Position numbers and translations under genes: made by a program
Notes under the pieces: model-generated
The model's database searches: none
Seen by the model: the letters and a program-made list of their open reading frames with translations, nothing else
What the model was told of the DNA's origin: nothing
In this document: one piece after another, positions 17,725 through 24,841 of the stretch
Numbering within the stretch: the first letter of the stretch is position 1
Layout: each line of letters opens with the position of its first letter
NCBI GenBank assembly: GCA_004293165.1
Contig: RDYL01000013.1
Span: 1-56,243, forward strand
Length of the DNA: 56,243 nucleotides
Direction of reading: 5' to 3'
Origin: Flavobacteriia bacterium
Lineage (GTDB): Bacteria > Bacteroidota > Bacteroidia > Flavobacteriales > Flavobacteriaceae

Positions 17725-17759
17725 CACAGATTTATCCTTTTGAATCTATGAAATCTGTG
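17725..17759. repeat. CACAGATTT inverted repeat
   Basis: CACAGATTT (17725-17733) and AAATCTGTG (17751-17759) are perfect inverted arms. ACAGATT-word elements of this sort are frequent in Flavobacterium spacers. The remaining sequence from 17613 to 17864 shows no gene. Confidence 0.45.
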
Positions 17760-17864
17760 GCTTATTATTTTTAGAAGCTAAAGTTAAATGCACTAAAGTG
17801 TGTATTTTTAAACTATTTTTGTGACCAAAAATCTACATTTCTTTTTAGTAGAAATCATTCGTTT

Positions 17865-18248
17865 TTACCGCAATCTTTTGTAACTTAAATTCTGCAAGAG
17901 CTTTTTAAAATTACGCGCCGGTTTAAATAATATTTTGGCACCTAGAATGGTGTTTTTATTTAATTTTTCGGGGGTATCAGTTCCAACGCCTTTTAGTGTT
18001 AGCGCAAACGTTCCTAAACGATCTATTTTTACAATTTTACCGTTCGCTAATTCCTCCCCTATTACCTGACTCATCCCTATGAGAACCCCATAACAATCAG
18101 CAACGGTAACTGTGCTTCGGCTTGCAATAATTTCGGCTAAATATTCTAAATCTACTTCACCCTTACTTACGGCACAAGGGTAATATTTGGTTTGAGGTGG
18201 CGATGCAATATTGTTTTGTTTGGGCACCATTTTAAATTCAATAGCCAT
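17865..18248 (-). CDS. HU-HIG type DNA-binding protein
   Basis: This 127-residue protein resembles the Bacteroidota HU-like family. It begins MAIEFKMVPKQNN and has the family features TKYYPCAVSKGEVDLEYLAEIIA, STVTVADCYGVLIGMSQVIGEELANGK (helical HU core) and RLGTFALTLKG (the start of the DNA-binding arm). The C terminus is basic (KPARNFKKLLQNLSYKRLR). It probably bends DNA as a dimer. It diverges from the recombinase gene at 18497, with a three-copy CCCTAGGG repeat between them; a minus-strand TATTTTTG box at 18269-18276 may be its promoter. Whether it assists recombination is unknown. Confidence 0.82.
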   Translation of the reverse strand: MAIEFKMVPKQNNIASPPQTKYYPCAVSKGEVDLEYLAEIIASRSTVTVADCYGVLIGMSQVIGEELANGKIVKIDRLGTFALTLKGVGTDTPEKLNKNTILGAKILFKPARNFKKLLQNLSYKRLR

Positions 18249-18320
18249 ATAACTTATTTTTTACTGAACAAAAATACAAATTAAACTGAATAAAAAATCT
18301 ATTACTGTACAGCAATTATT

Positions 18321-18386
18321 AAATTTCCCTAGAGAAATTAGTTAAATACCCTAGGGAAAATAGATAAATACCCTAGGGAAAATGAT
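18321..18386. repeat. Three 22-bp direct repeats with CCCTAGGG core
   Basis: The cores CCCTAGAG (18327), CCCTAGGG (18349) and CCCTAGGG (18371) are spaced exactly 22 bp apart, each in an AAATA-core-GAAAATAGAT context. Two cores are perfect 8-bp palindromes. Spacing of two helical turns places all copies on one face of the DNA, as for operators or iterons. They lie between the divergent HU-like gene and the recombinase. Confidence 0.75.
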
Positions 18387-18496
18387 TTTATAATACGGAA
18401 TAATTTATTTTATTAATTGATTAACAACAAATTAATTCTTTATAAAACCAAAATATAAAAGACAATCTTTATATTTGTTAGACTAAATGCACTAAA

Positions 18497-19539
18497 ATGA
18501 ATTTTAAAGCCAAAACCATCCTACACAAAGGAACGCCAAGAATTGCCGTTTACTTTGAAAAAAATGCCGCATTAATTGCTCGTATCAAAACTTTTGAAGA
18601 TGCTCGCTGGAGCGCCTCAAACAAATATTGGCATTTGCCCGACACTGAAGCCAATCGTTTGCATTTTAAATTGCCCTTAGCCCATACATTAGTGCCTAAT
18701 GCAGAAGGAATGGCTAGTATTGAAACCTTTAAACGCTATTTATTATCAAAACGTTACAGCCCAAATACCATAAACACGTATAGCGATGCTTTAAAATCGT
18801 TTTTAACGTTTTGTAACACAAAAGCAATAAAAGACATTAGCAATGAAGATGTTATTTGTTATAACAACGATTATATTTTAAAGAATAACTTTTCTTCTTC
18901 CTATCAAAACCAAATTGTTAATTCTATCAAACTATTTTTAAGATAGTTAAAGACAGTCAAATTGAAATTGACAAAATACATCGACCAAAAAGAGAAAAAG
19001 TATTACCCAATGTTTTGAGTAAAGAAGAAATTAAAGCCATTTTAGAAGCCCCAAAGAATTTAAAACACAAAGCAATGCTTTCTATGATTTACAGTTGTGG
19101 ATTAAGACGAAGTGAATTGTTGAATTTAAAACCAAATGATATTGACTCCAAAAGAAATGTTGTAATAATTAGACAATCAAAAGGTAAAAAGGACCGAATT
19201 ACACCATTATCTCCAAAAATATTAGAATTACTAAGAAATTACTATAAAGAATACAGCCCAAAAACATATCTTTTTGAGGGGCAGAAAAAAAATACACAAT
19301 ATTCTGCAAGAAGTTTAGAGGAAATATTGAAAAAAAGTATTAAATTGGTAACAATAAACAAACCTGTTACATTGCATTGGCTACGTCATAGCTATGCTAC
19401 TCACTTATTAGAAAGTGGAACAGATTTAAGATACATACAAGAATTATTAGGACATAATAGTAGTAAAACAACTGAAATATACACGCATGTGAGTACTAAA
19501 AACATTTAGCAAATTAAAAGTCCTTTTGATGATTTATAA
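18497..19539 (+). pseudogene. Integron-like tyrosine recombinase, broken
   Basis: Two frames (18497-18946 and on to 19509) make one recombinase of about 337 residues if one T is added to the T5 run near 18938. The reading then joins SIKLF to KIVKDSQIEIDKIHRPKREK. All catalytic residues are present in the second part: Arg in SCGLRRSELLNLK, HWLRH, LGH and Tyr in IYTHV. A TAG at 19507 removes a conserved tail: codons after it read QIKSPFDDL then TAA at 19537-19539. This tail resembles the SPLDxL end of integron integrases. An extra N-terminal domain of about 75 residues precedes the SAM-like domain. It is probably inactive, though a sequencing error in the T run is possible. Confidence 0.85.
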
Positions 19540-19560
19540 AAAAATAATACGCAATAATAG

Positions 19561-19639
19561 TTGAGCATAGCTACCCAAAAACAGTTAGCTATGCTCAATA
19601 AAATAGCAAAAAACTGAGCATATAAACGAGTTACCAACC
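19561..19639 (+). other. attI-like recombination site
   Basis: A perfect 13-bp inverted repeat (TTGAGCATAGCTA at 19561-19573, TAGCTATGCTCAA at 19586-19598) is followed by a third copy of TGAGCATA at 19615-19622 and by the core GTTACCAACC (19630-19639). Direct and inverted integrase-binding words next to a GTT core resemble attI layout. The hairpin has no T tract, so it is not a plain terminator. Cassette 1 would begin at T19631. Confidence 0.55.
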
Positions 19640-19657
19640 ATTTTAAAACCACAAAAC

Positions 19658-20395
19658 ATGACAATAGCTGAAAAAATAAAACTCGAAAACCTTACTAAAC
19701 AATATTACAAGATTGCATTATCTCATGTTGACTCTTCAACACAATTAACCGAAAAACAGAAACAAGCACTTTCATCTTTAATAATAAATGAACAGGCAGA
19801 ATTACCAGGTTATGAAGAACGTAAGATTAAATTTGGTAAATTTGAAAACCGGGAGTTTGTTGTCATGATGACAGATATTCGAGACTCTACTTCGATTATA
19901 AATGGACCAAATGGTCTTGTAAATATGTTTCTAATCTTCTATGTTTACGCTGGAATTGTTGCACATATCGTAGATAAACACAAAGGTACAGCGACCGAAT
20001 TTTTAGGAGATGGAGTTTTGAATCTATTTGGAGTTAAAGAATTAGGATTAGACGATGCACTTGTAAATAGTATGACTGCAGCAAGAGAAATTATGTATGC
20101 TCGTCAGCATATTCTAAATCCTTTTTTTCTGGAAAATGATCTACCATTGATTAATATGGGAATAGGTATTGACCACGGAGTTACAATAGTTACTCATTTT
20201 GGTTATAAATACGACACAGACTTAAAAGCCTTCGGGACTTGCGCATATAACGCTTCAAAATTATCAAAAGCTTTCAATCAGATCCATGTCTCTGAGAATT
20301 CACGAGCAATTTGGCCAATAAGAGTTGGTGGCACATTATCGTTTGGAATGCTTAACTTTGTAGATAATAACCCTGGATATCCAGTAATAGATTAA
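19658..20395 (+). CDS. Pycsar-like class III nucleotide cyclase (first copy)
   Basis: This 245-residue protein has a class III cyclase domain at about 66-230. Metal-binding Asp73 (MTDIRDST) and Asp118 (EFLGDGV) are present, with GIGIDHG further on. At the position of the usual transition-state NxxxR motif (NVASR type) it reads YNASK, so Asn is Tyr197 and Arg is Lys201. The combination DIR-ST/GDG and a neighbouring PycTM-like gene point to PycC, whose family makes cCMP or cUMP after phage infection. Which base it uses cannot be told. It is the first of three tightly packed genes in cassette 1; the next starts 2 nt after its stop. Confidence 0.78.
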   Translation: MTIAEKIKLENLTKQYYKIALSHVDSSTQLTEKQKQALSSLIINEQAELPGYEERKIKFGKFENREFVVMMTDIRDSTSIINGPNGLVNMFLIFYVYAGIVAHIVDKHKGTATEFLGDGVLNLFGVKELGLDDALVNSMTAAREIMYARQHILNPFFLENDLPLINMGIGIDHGVTIVTHFGYKYDTDLKAFGTCAYNASKLSKAFNQIHVSENSRAIWPIRVGGTLSFGMLNFVDNNPGYPVID

Positions 20396-20397
20396 AT

Positions 20398-21009
20398 ATG
20401 GAAAAAAAAATAACTTTTTTGACAGCAGCTATCACCGACGCACAAGAGTTGATAAGATTTATTGATACTAAAACAGCTATAGTTATTACAATTTTAGGCG
20501 CATATATAGTAGCTATATTTTCAGTTCTTGATAAAATCATTTCAAATTATAATCTATTTTCATTAATGTTTTGGTCATTAATTTCTTGTTTCTCAATTCT
20601 TTTAATATTTTGTGTTGTTATTACGGCAAGGATTATAAATCCAACAAATAACCCAACAAAAAATATAGCGCTCGGAAATACTTCTTTACCATCACTACAG
20701 TTTTATTTACCAACCAATAACTATAACAACATTTGGTATCCTTTTTTCAATTCAGAAAAATTTAATCTTTCTAATACATTTGAATCCTATTCTTCAGAAT
20801 TAAAAAATAAGCAAATTGTTAAATCTCTTACCTTTGAGTTATTGAAAATAAGTTATATTAGGAATGTCAAAAATGATCGTTTTAAAATTTTAATTTATTT
20901 CCTAATTGCTACAACTGCTGTTTTCTTTGCTACATATATTTTATTTCAAATAGAAATAGCCGAAATAAATAGACAAATTGAATTACTTAAAAATAAAAAC
21001 TGTCTTTAA
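20398..21009 (+). CDS. PycTM-like membrane effector
   Basis: This 203-residue protein resembles the Pycsar effector PycTM (formerly DUF5706). The N-terminal helix FLTAAITDAQELIRFIDTKT is family-like, followed by membrane segments at about 26-45 and 54-78, a soluble stretch, then YIRNVKNDRF and a third membrane segment at about 163-184. In known systems the cyclic pyrimidine nucleotide triggers membrane damage and halts phage growth. It sits between two cyclase genes with 2- and 4-nt spacers, a strong functional link. It is not a transporter by any motif I can see. Confidence 0.78.
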   Translation: MEKKITFLTAAITDAQELIRFIDTKTAIVITILGAYIVAIFSVLDKIISNYNLFSLMFWSLISCFSILLIFCVVITARIINPTNNPTKNIALGNTSLPSLQFYLPTNNYNNIWYPFFNSEKFNLSNTFESYSSELKNKQIVKSLTFELLKISYIRNVKNDRFKILIYFLIATTAVFFATYILFQIEIAEINRQIELLKNKNCL

Positions 21010-21013
21010 CGAA

Positions 21014-21760
21014 ATGAATGAGTTTGAAGAGGAATTAAAGAAAACTATTATCCGCGAACTTGAAATAGCGGAGAGTATTTTTAATGATGTTCGAGATGAA
21101 CTATCAAAATCAGTGGTTTTCTCAAGAATGGATGAAAGCATAAATGATTCTAAAATTCCTGGTTTTACAACGGTAAAAAAAGGAAAAGGAGAAGTTGGTG
21201 ATTTTATTGCATTAGTTTTTGACATACGAAATTCTACCGATCACCTAATACACAGAATTAGTCAAGGAAATGCTAAAGTGTCTCAATTAGAAAGAGTTTA
21301 TTATGAAACAACTGCTATTAACACATTGGGAATTGTATTAGTTAATAAACATAAAGGGAGAATTACAGAGTTTCTAGGTGATGGTTTTTTAGCACTTTTT
21401 CCAGCTAAAGAAAAAGATCAGGTTTACGTAGCACATCGAACTGCTAAAGATTGTTTAATATATTTACAATCAATAGTCAACCCAATACTTCAAGAGAGAT
21501 ACAATCTTCCTGAATTGAAAATTGGAATTGGTTTAGCGTACAGTAAAGCAATTGTTACACTTATAGGTGTAGGTGATGATGTTCACGCAAAAGCTATTGG
21601 GGAATGTATTTATCGTGCATCGAAATTATCCAAAGGATATAATGAAGTGCGTGTTGACGATCAACTAAAGATGTTTTGGCCTACAAGTAAAGGAGGAACG
21701 CTTAAGTTCATAGAAATTGCGAATGTCAACCTTAAATTCAAAGGTTACAAAATTACTTAG
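21014..21760 (+). CDS. Pycsar-like class III nucleotide cyclase (second copy)
   Basis: This 248-residue paralogue of the first cyclase has metal Asp70 (LVFDIRNST) and Asp123 (EFLGDGF). The transition-state region reads YRASK (200-204) where canonical cyclases have NxxxR. ATG 21014 is chosen because it lies 4 nt after the effector stop; an upstream TTG at 20978 would overlap the effector by 32 nt. Two cyclases around one effector is unusual; they could pair as a heterodimer or make different signals. The attC-like site begins 8 nt after its stop. Confidence 0.76.
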   Translation: MNEFEEELKKTIIRELEIAESIFNDVRDELSKSVVFSRMDESINDSKIPGFTTVKKGKGEVGDFIALVFDIRNSTDHLIHRISQGNAKVSQLERVYYETTAINTLGIVLVNKHKGRITEFLGDGFLALFPAKEKDQVYVAHRTAKDCLIYLQSIVNPILQERYNLPELKIGIGLAYSKAIVTLIGVGDDVHAKAIGECIYRASKLSKGYNEVRVDDQLKMFWPTSKGGTLKFIEIANVNLKFKGYKIT

Positions 21761-21767
21761 CAAAAAC

Positions 21768-21904
21768 GGCTGGTAACACCAGTTTTCATCAATGGCAAGG
21801 CTTGGGCTAGTCAAGAAAGTACGCTGGTGAAATAAAATTTTAGCTATATTTGTTTGGTCAGTGCCAAAAATTGCCACTGAATGAAAGCTGGGGGACGTTG
21901 AGCG
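21768..21904 (+). repeat. attC-like site 1 (end of cassette 1)
   Basis: R'' GGCTGGTAAC (21768-21777), L'' CCAGTTTTC (21779-21787), L' GAAAGCTGG (21883-21891) and R' GTTGAGCG (21897-21904). L'' and L' pair 8/9. R'' complements the start of cassette 1, GTTACCAACC, at 9/10. Between them lie CAATGGCAAGGCTTGG, shared with the other sites, a TATATTTG promoter-like box (21845-21852) and a CAGTG/CACTG hairpin. Confidence 0.7.
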
Positions 21905-22004
21905 AAATGCCCGAAGGCATCTCGCTCAATAGGCGGGCACTTCGCTCAACTCGACGCTTGAAAAAATCTCAAGCGACTTCGTCAAGCGCCCGCCTATTAG
22001 CGGT
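21898..22004 (+). repeat. Gene-less 99-bp cassette and its attC-like site 2
   Basis: From TTGAGCG (21898) to 21996 there is no gene. R'' CGCTCAAC (21943-21950) is the exact complement of GTTGAGCG at its start. L'' GACGCTTG and L' CAAGCGCC pair 7/8 and R' is ATTAGCGGT (21996-22004), with A in place of G at the crossover. AATAGGCGGGC (21928-21938) also pairs perfectly with GCCCGCCTATT (21988-21998), so the whole unit folds into nested hairpins. Confidence 0.6.
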
Positions 22005-22078
22005 AATTATATCGCAGAATCAAGAATATCAGGCATTTTTGGCACTTAAAATAAATATGAATTCTAAATAATTAATAT

Positions 22079-22795
22079 ATGAATTTTGTTGAAAAATTAA
22101 ATAAAAAATTAGAACCCTACTATGCATTAATGATTTCATTAGGTTTCTTCGCAACATTATTACTAGGGCTTTACAAATTTATTTTTTCACCAACAGATTT
22201 AAAAGTAATTGTTCAAAATGAAGAAATGACATATCCAAGCTCAATTGGTAGAGCTTACGAAAATATTTTTGAAAATATTCCAAAAAATAATCAAAAGACT
22301 ATTAATGATGGTGTCACTATTTATAGTTTTTTAATAAAAACTACTGAGTTAAAAACTATTACAATAGAAAACACTTCAGACAAAACTCTTAGAGATGTTT
22401 CTTTCAAACATTTAAATACTGATGCAATAACTGCTTATAGTATTAGTAGTGATTTTTTCAATAAAGATGAAGAAAAAAAATTGTATGATAATCTTGTATA
22501 TGATGAGAATCGTGGCATTACATTTTTAAATCAGCTAATTAATATTCCGTCAAAAAAATCAATTAAAATTAAACTTTGGGGTAGTTTTAAAAAAAGCTTA
22601 TTAGAAAATGACATAATAGTTTCCCATAGTGATGGTGATGCTTTTTTTGACAAAAGCTATGTAATCACTGGTGTTAAAGGATATTTCGTTCAATATTTTT
22701 TTGAATTTCTTTTCATACTAATATCAATATTTGTAGTAATTTATCATTACGGTTTAAAATATGCAATTAATAACAGTCATAAAGAGAATACTTAG
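22079..22795 (+). CDS. Membrane protein of unknown function (cassette 3)
   Basis: No family is recognised in this 238-residue protein. A membrane segment near the N terminus (about 17-40, YALMISLGFFATLLLGLYKF) is followed by a beta-rich outer or cytoplasmic domain with an immunoglobulin-like feel (TIENTSDKTLRDVSF, SIKIKLWGSF) and a second membrane segment at about 205-228. It overlaps the next gene by 35 nt, so the two are probably made together. It is the first gene of cassette 3, preceded by 75 nt of leader, and could serve defence or envelope functions; nothing in it decides this. Confidence 0.7.
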   Translation: MNFVEKLNKKLEPYYALMISLGFFATLLLGLYKFIFSPTDLKVIVQNEEMTYPSSIGRAYENIFENIPKNNQKTINDGVTIYSFLIKTTELKTITIENTSDKTLRDVSFKHLNTDAITAYSISSDFFNKDEEKKLYDNLVYDENRGITFLNQLINIPSKKSIKIKLWGSFKKSLLENDIIVSHSDGDAFFDKSYVITGVKGYFVQYFFEFLFILISIFVVIYHYGLKYAINNSHKENT

Positions 22796-24047
22796 TAACA
22801 TAATTGATATTATTCTTTATCTTGGTTTATTTATATTGCTCAATTTTTTAACACAAATTGAGAACAATTTAGATGCATCATCATTTTTACTTTTTATAAC
22901 TTTTATCCTGTATTTTGGTTTGCCTTTATTCTTCATTGGAAATACATTTGGAAAACTTTTCTTAGGTCTAAAATGGAAAAACTCGCGAAATATTTTATTA
23001 ATTAATATAAAATATTATCTCTATTTCTTAGCTTTTTTCCCAGGGTTCTCTTTAATTTCATTATTTACAAATTTTCCTTATTTTAAAATTAATAATTATA
23101 ATTTAGCAATATCAATACAACTTCTAATTACAATTTCTATACTTGATTTAATAATATTTCTCTTTAGTTTGGGAAAGTTTCATTTGCTTGACTATATATT
23201 AAATTTAAAATTGGAAAATTTAGAGTTCAAAAAGAAAGAATTGAAATCTTTATCTATAATTCTTCTATTTTGGACAATTTTTATTTTTACAAATCTTTTA
23301 TTTTTAAAACTCGATTTGACAATTAAAAAAGTTAATGATACAGTTTCTAAAGATATTTATTTTGAAAATTTTCCTGAAGATATGTTTTATGGAAATAAAC
23401 CTTTTATAGTGAAATTAAAATCTGATTCAGTTTTTATCACATCTGATATGTTAAGTTTTCTTTTTAATAAAGTTTATGATCAAAAAGTTATTTATTTAAA
23501 TCTTCCTTTTGAGATTTTTAACTCAAAAGAAGACCGATACAAAGTCTGTAAAGATTTATTAATTCAATCAATGAATAACGACATCTTTACGGATTATAAT
23601 CCAAAACAAACTAAAATCGTTTTACGCTCTTTTAAAGAAGGATATTTTTTAGAATATTATAGTTACAACTATACTTATTATTATAGTAAAGAAGAAACTT
23701 CTTGGGGTATTTATGGAGGAATAAAAAATGATTCATTGACTGTTGAAAAGTACACAAATTTTGTAAATAAAGTCATTAAACAGAAAAACAAGAAAAAAAT
23801 TACACTGAACTCAACACTGTATAATAACAAATATGAAATTAATATTAATCAAGATAAAATTCAATTTGAAAAAATACATTTTAATGAAACAGAAATGAAA
23901 GGAATGATACAATTAAATTTTCCTCCACAACCAATAATTTACAGAGCAAATTATTGGAATATTATTAACGGCGAAATACCAGACTTTGAGGATGATATAT
24001 TTTATTTAAAATTTTCGAGAGATGAAATATCAAATAAATCACTTTAA
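22761..24047 (+). CDS. RDD-like membrane protein (cassette 3)
   Basis: This 428-residue protein has four to six hydrophobic segments in the first 190 residues. GNTFGKLFLGLKWKNSR matches the RDD-domain pattern (GxTxGKxxLGL). The C-terminal half (about 195-428) is a soluble domain rich in Lys, Asn and Tyr that I do not recognise. ATG 22761 overlaps the preceding gene, suggesting coupled translation. AT content and Lys/Asn/Ile bias are higher than in neighbouring housekeeping genes, as expected for cassette cargo. Its stop lies 6 nt before attC-like site 3. Confidence 0.7.
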   Translation: MQLITVIKRILSNIIDIILYLGLFILLNFLTQIENNLDASSFLLFITFILYFGLPLFFIGNTFGKLFLGLKWKNSRNILLINIKYYLYFLAFFPGFSLISLFTNFPYFKINNYNLAISIQLLITISILDLIIFLFSLGKFHLLDYILNLKLENLEFKKKELKSLSIILLFWTIFIFTNLLFLKLDLTIKKVNDTVSKDIYFENFPEDMFYGNKPFIVKLKSDSVFITSDMLSFLFNKVYDQKVIYLNLPFEIFNSKEDRYKVCKDLLIQSMNNDIFTDYNPKQTKIVLRSFKEGYFLEYYSYNYTYYYSKEETSWGIYGGIKNDSLTVEKYTNFVNKVIKQKNKKKITLNSTLYNNKYEININQDKIQFEKIHFNETEMKGMIQLNFPPQPIIYRANYWNIINGEIPDFEDDIFYLKFSRDEISNKSL

Positions 24048-24053
24048 ATAACT

Positions 24054-24222
24054 ACCGCTAACAACCGCTTTGCGCAATTGCTGGGCTTGGGACTTATCAG
24101 CTAGCTTTTGGCTTTAATTTTTTTCCTTTTTTAGAAAGTAATCATTTCATAACTTTTCGGTATATTTGTTAACGGCTGTAATGAAAACAGCAACTGTCGC
24201 AAAGCGGCATTACGTTATCGGT
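24054..24222 (+). repeat. attC-like site 3 (end of cassette 3)
   Basis: This is the clearest site: R'' ACCGCTAAC (24054-24062), L'' CCGCTTTGCG (24065-24074), L' CGCAAAGCGG (24198-24207, perfect complement of L'') and R' GTTATCGGT (24214-24222). R'' complements the start of cassette 3, TTAGCGGT at 21997, at 8/8. The spacer between L' and R' is longer than that between R'' and L'', as in true attC sites. A TATATTTG box is at 24161-24168 and a GCTGT/ACAGC hairpin follows. Confidence 0.75.
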
Positions 24223-24246
24223 AACCATAAAAAATCTCCGTAAAAT

Positions 24247-24276
24247 TTGATATTATACCAAAACTTGGTATATTTG
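24247..24276 (+). promoter_or_regulatory. Promoter and operator of the parDE pair
   Basis: TTG (24247-24249) and TATATTTG (24269-24276) lie 19 bp apart, a good promoter. The perfect palindrome TATACCAA-AAC-TTGGTATA (24254-24272) covers the -7 box. ParD-type antitoxins are ribbon-helix-helix repressors that bind such sites, so autoregulation is inferred. Confidence 0.75.
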
Positions 24277-24295
24277 CTTTTTAAATTTATTTGTC

Positions 24296-24544
24296 ATGGC
24301 AAAAAACACATCAATACTATTAGGAGATTATTTTGATGATTTTATTAATCAGCAATTAAGAAGTGGTCGGTTTTCTTCAGCAAGCGAAGTTGTAAGAACT
24401 GCATTAAGAATGTTTGAGCAAGAAGAATCAAAAAAAGCTGAACTTATCAAAGAACTTAAAAAAGGAGAAAAATCTGGATTTGTAAAAGATTTTAACAGAG
24501 AAACTTTTTTAAAGGATTTACATAACAAACATTTGAGTAAATGA
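24296..24544 (+). CDS. ParD-type antitoxin
   Basis: This 82-residue protein has the ribbon-helix-helix N terminus (MAKNTSILLGDYFDDFINQQ) and the family signature SGRFSSASEVVRTALRMFEQEE. The charged C-terminal tail would wrap and neutralise the toxin. It overlaps the toxin gene by ATGA (24541-24544) and is preceded by a palindromic operator. Together the pair forms cassette 4 (24215-24981); toxin-antitoxin cassettes are known to stabilise integron arrays. Confidence 0.93.
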   Translation: MAKNTSILLGDYFDDFINQQLRSGRFSSASEVVRTALRMFEQEESKKAELIKELKKGEKSGFVKDFNRETFLKDLHNKHLSK

Positions 24545-24840
24545 TTTACAAAATAAGTAAAGAAGCATCAAATGATCTTGAAAAAATTTGGCTTTATACA
24601 ATTGAAACTTGGTCTGCAGAACAAGCTGACAGGTATTTGAATTTGATTTTTGATGAAATAGAATATCTATGTCAAAAACCAAATTCTGGTTCTGATTTTA
24701 GCCATGTCAGAAAAGATTATTTACGTTCTCAGGTCAAATCCCATTTTATTTTCTACAAAATCAACGAAAAACAAAGTGAGTTAGAGATTATCCGAAATCT
24801 CCATCAACAAATGGATATAGAAAATCGGCTAAACGAATAA
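24541..24840 (+). CDS. ParE/RelE-superfamily toxin
   Basis: This 99-residue protein has the ParE fold pattern: SKEASNDLEKIWLYTIETWS near the start, then SGSDFSHVRKDYLRSQVKSH and FIFYKINEKQSELEIIRNLH at the end. ParE toxins poison DNA gyrase, although RelE-like relatives cleave mRNA; the former is more likely from the partner type. The gene looks complete. It shares four bases with the antitoxin stop and its own stop lies 1 nt before attC-like site 4. Confidence 0.92.
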   Translation: MIYKISKEASNDLEKIWLYTIETWSAEQADRYLNLIFDEIEYLCQKPNSGSDFSHVRKDYLRSQVKSHFIFYKINEKQSELEIIRNLHQQMDIENRLNE

Positions 24841-24841
24841 A

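Noticed and set aside
18321..18386. CRISPR array
   Set aside because: Three copies of only about 20 bp without distinct spacers and no cas genes; better seen as operators.
18930..18960. Programmed frameshift in the recombinase
   Set aside because: A TTT TTA is a poor slippery site (first base A), no stimulating stem is evident, and a second lesion lies downstream; decay is simpler.
19561..19598. Intrinsic terminator of the recombinase
   Set aside because: The stem is perfect but lacks a T tract; a third copy of its arm word near the core favours an attI role.
20978..21013. TTG start of the second cyclase
   Set aside because: It overlaps the effector gene by 32 nt; ATG 21014 sits 4 nt after the effector stop and is ordinary spacing.
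19658..21760. Housekeeping adenylate cyclase genes
   Set aside because: Flavobacteria have little cAMP signalling, and the cyclases closely flank a PycTM-like effector on a cassette.
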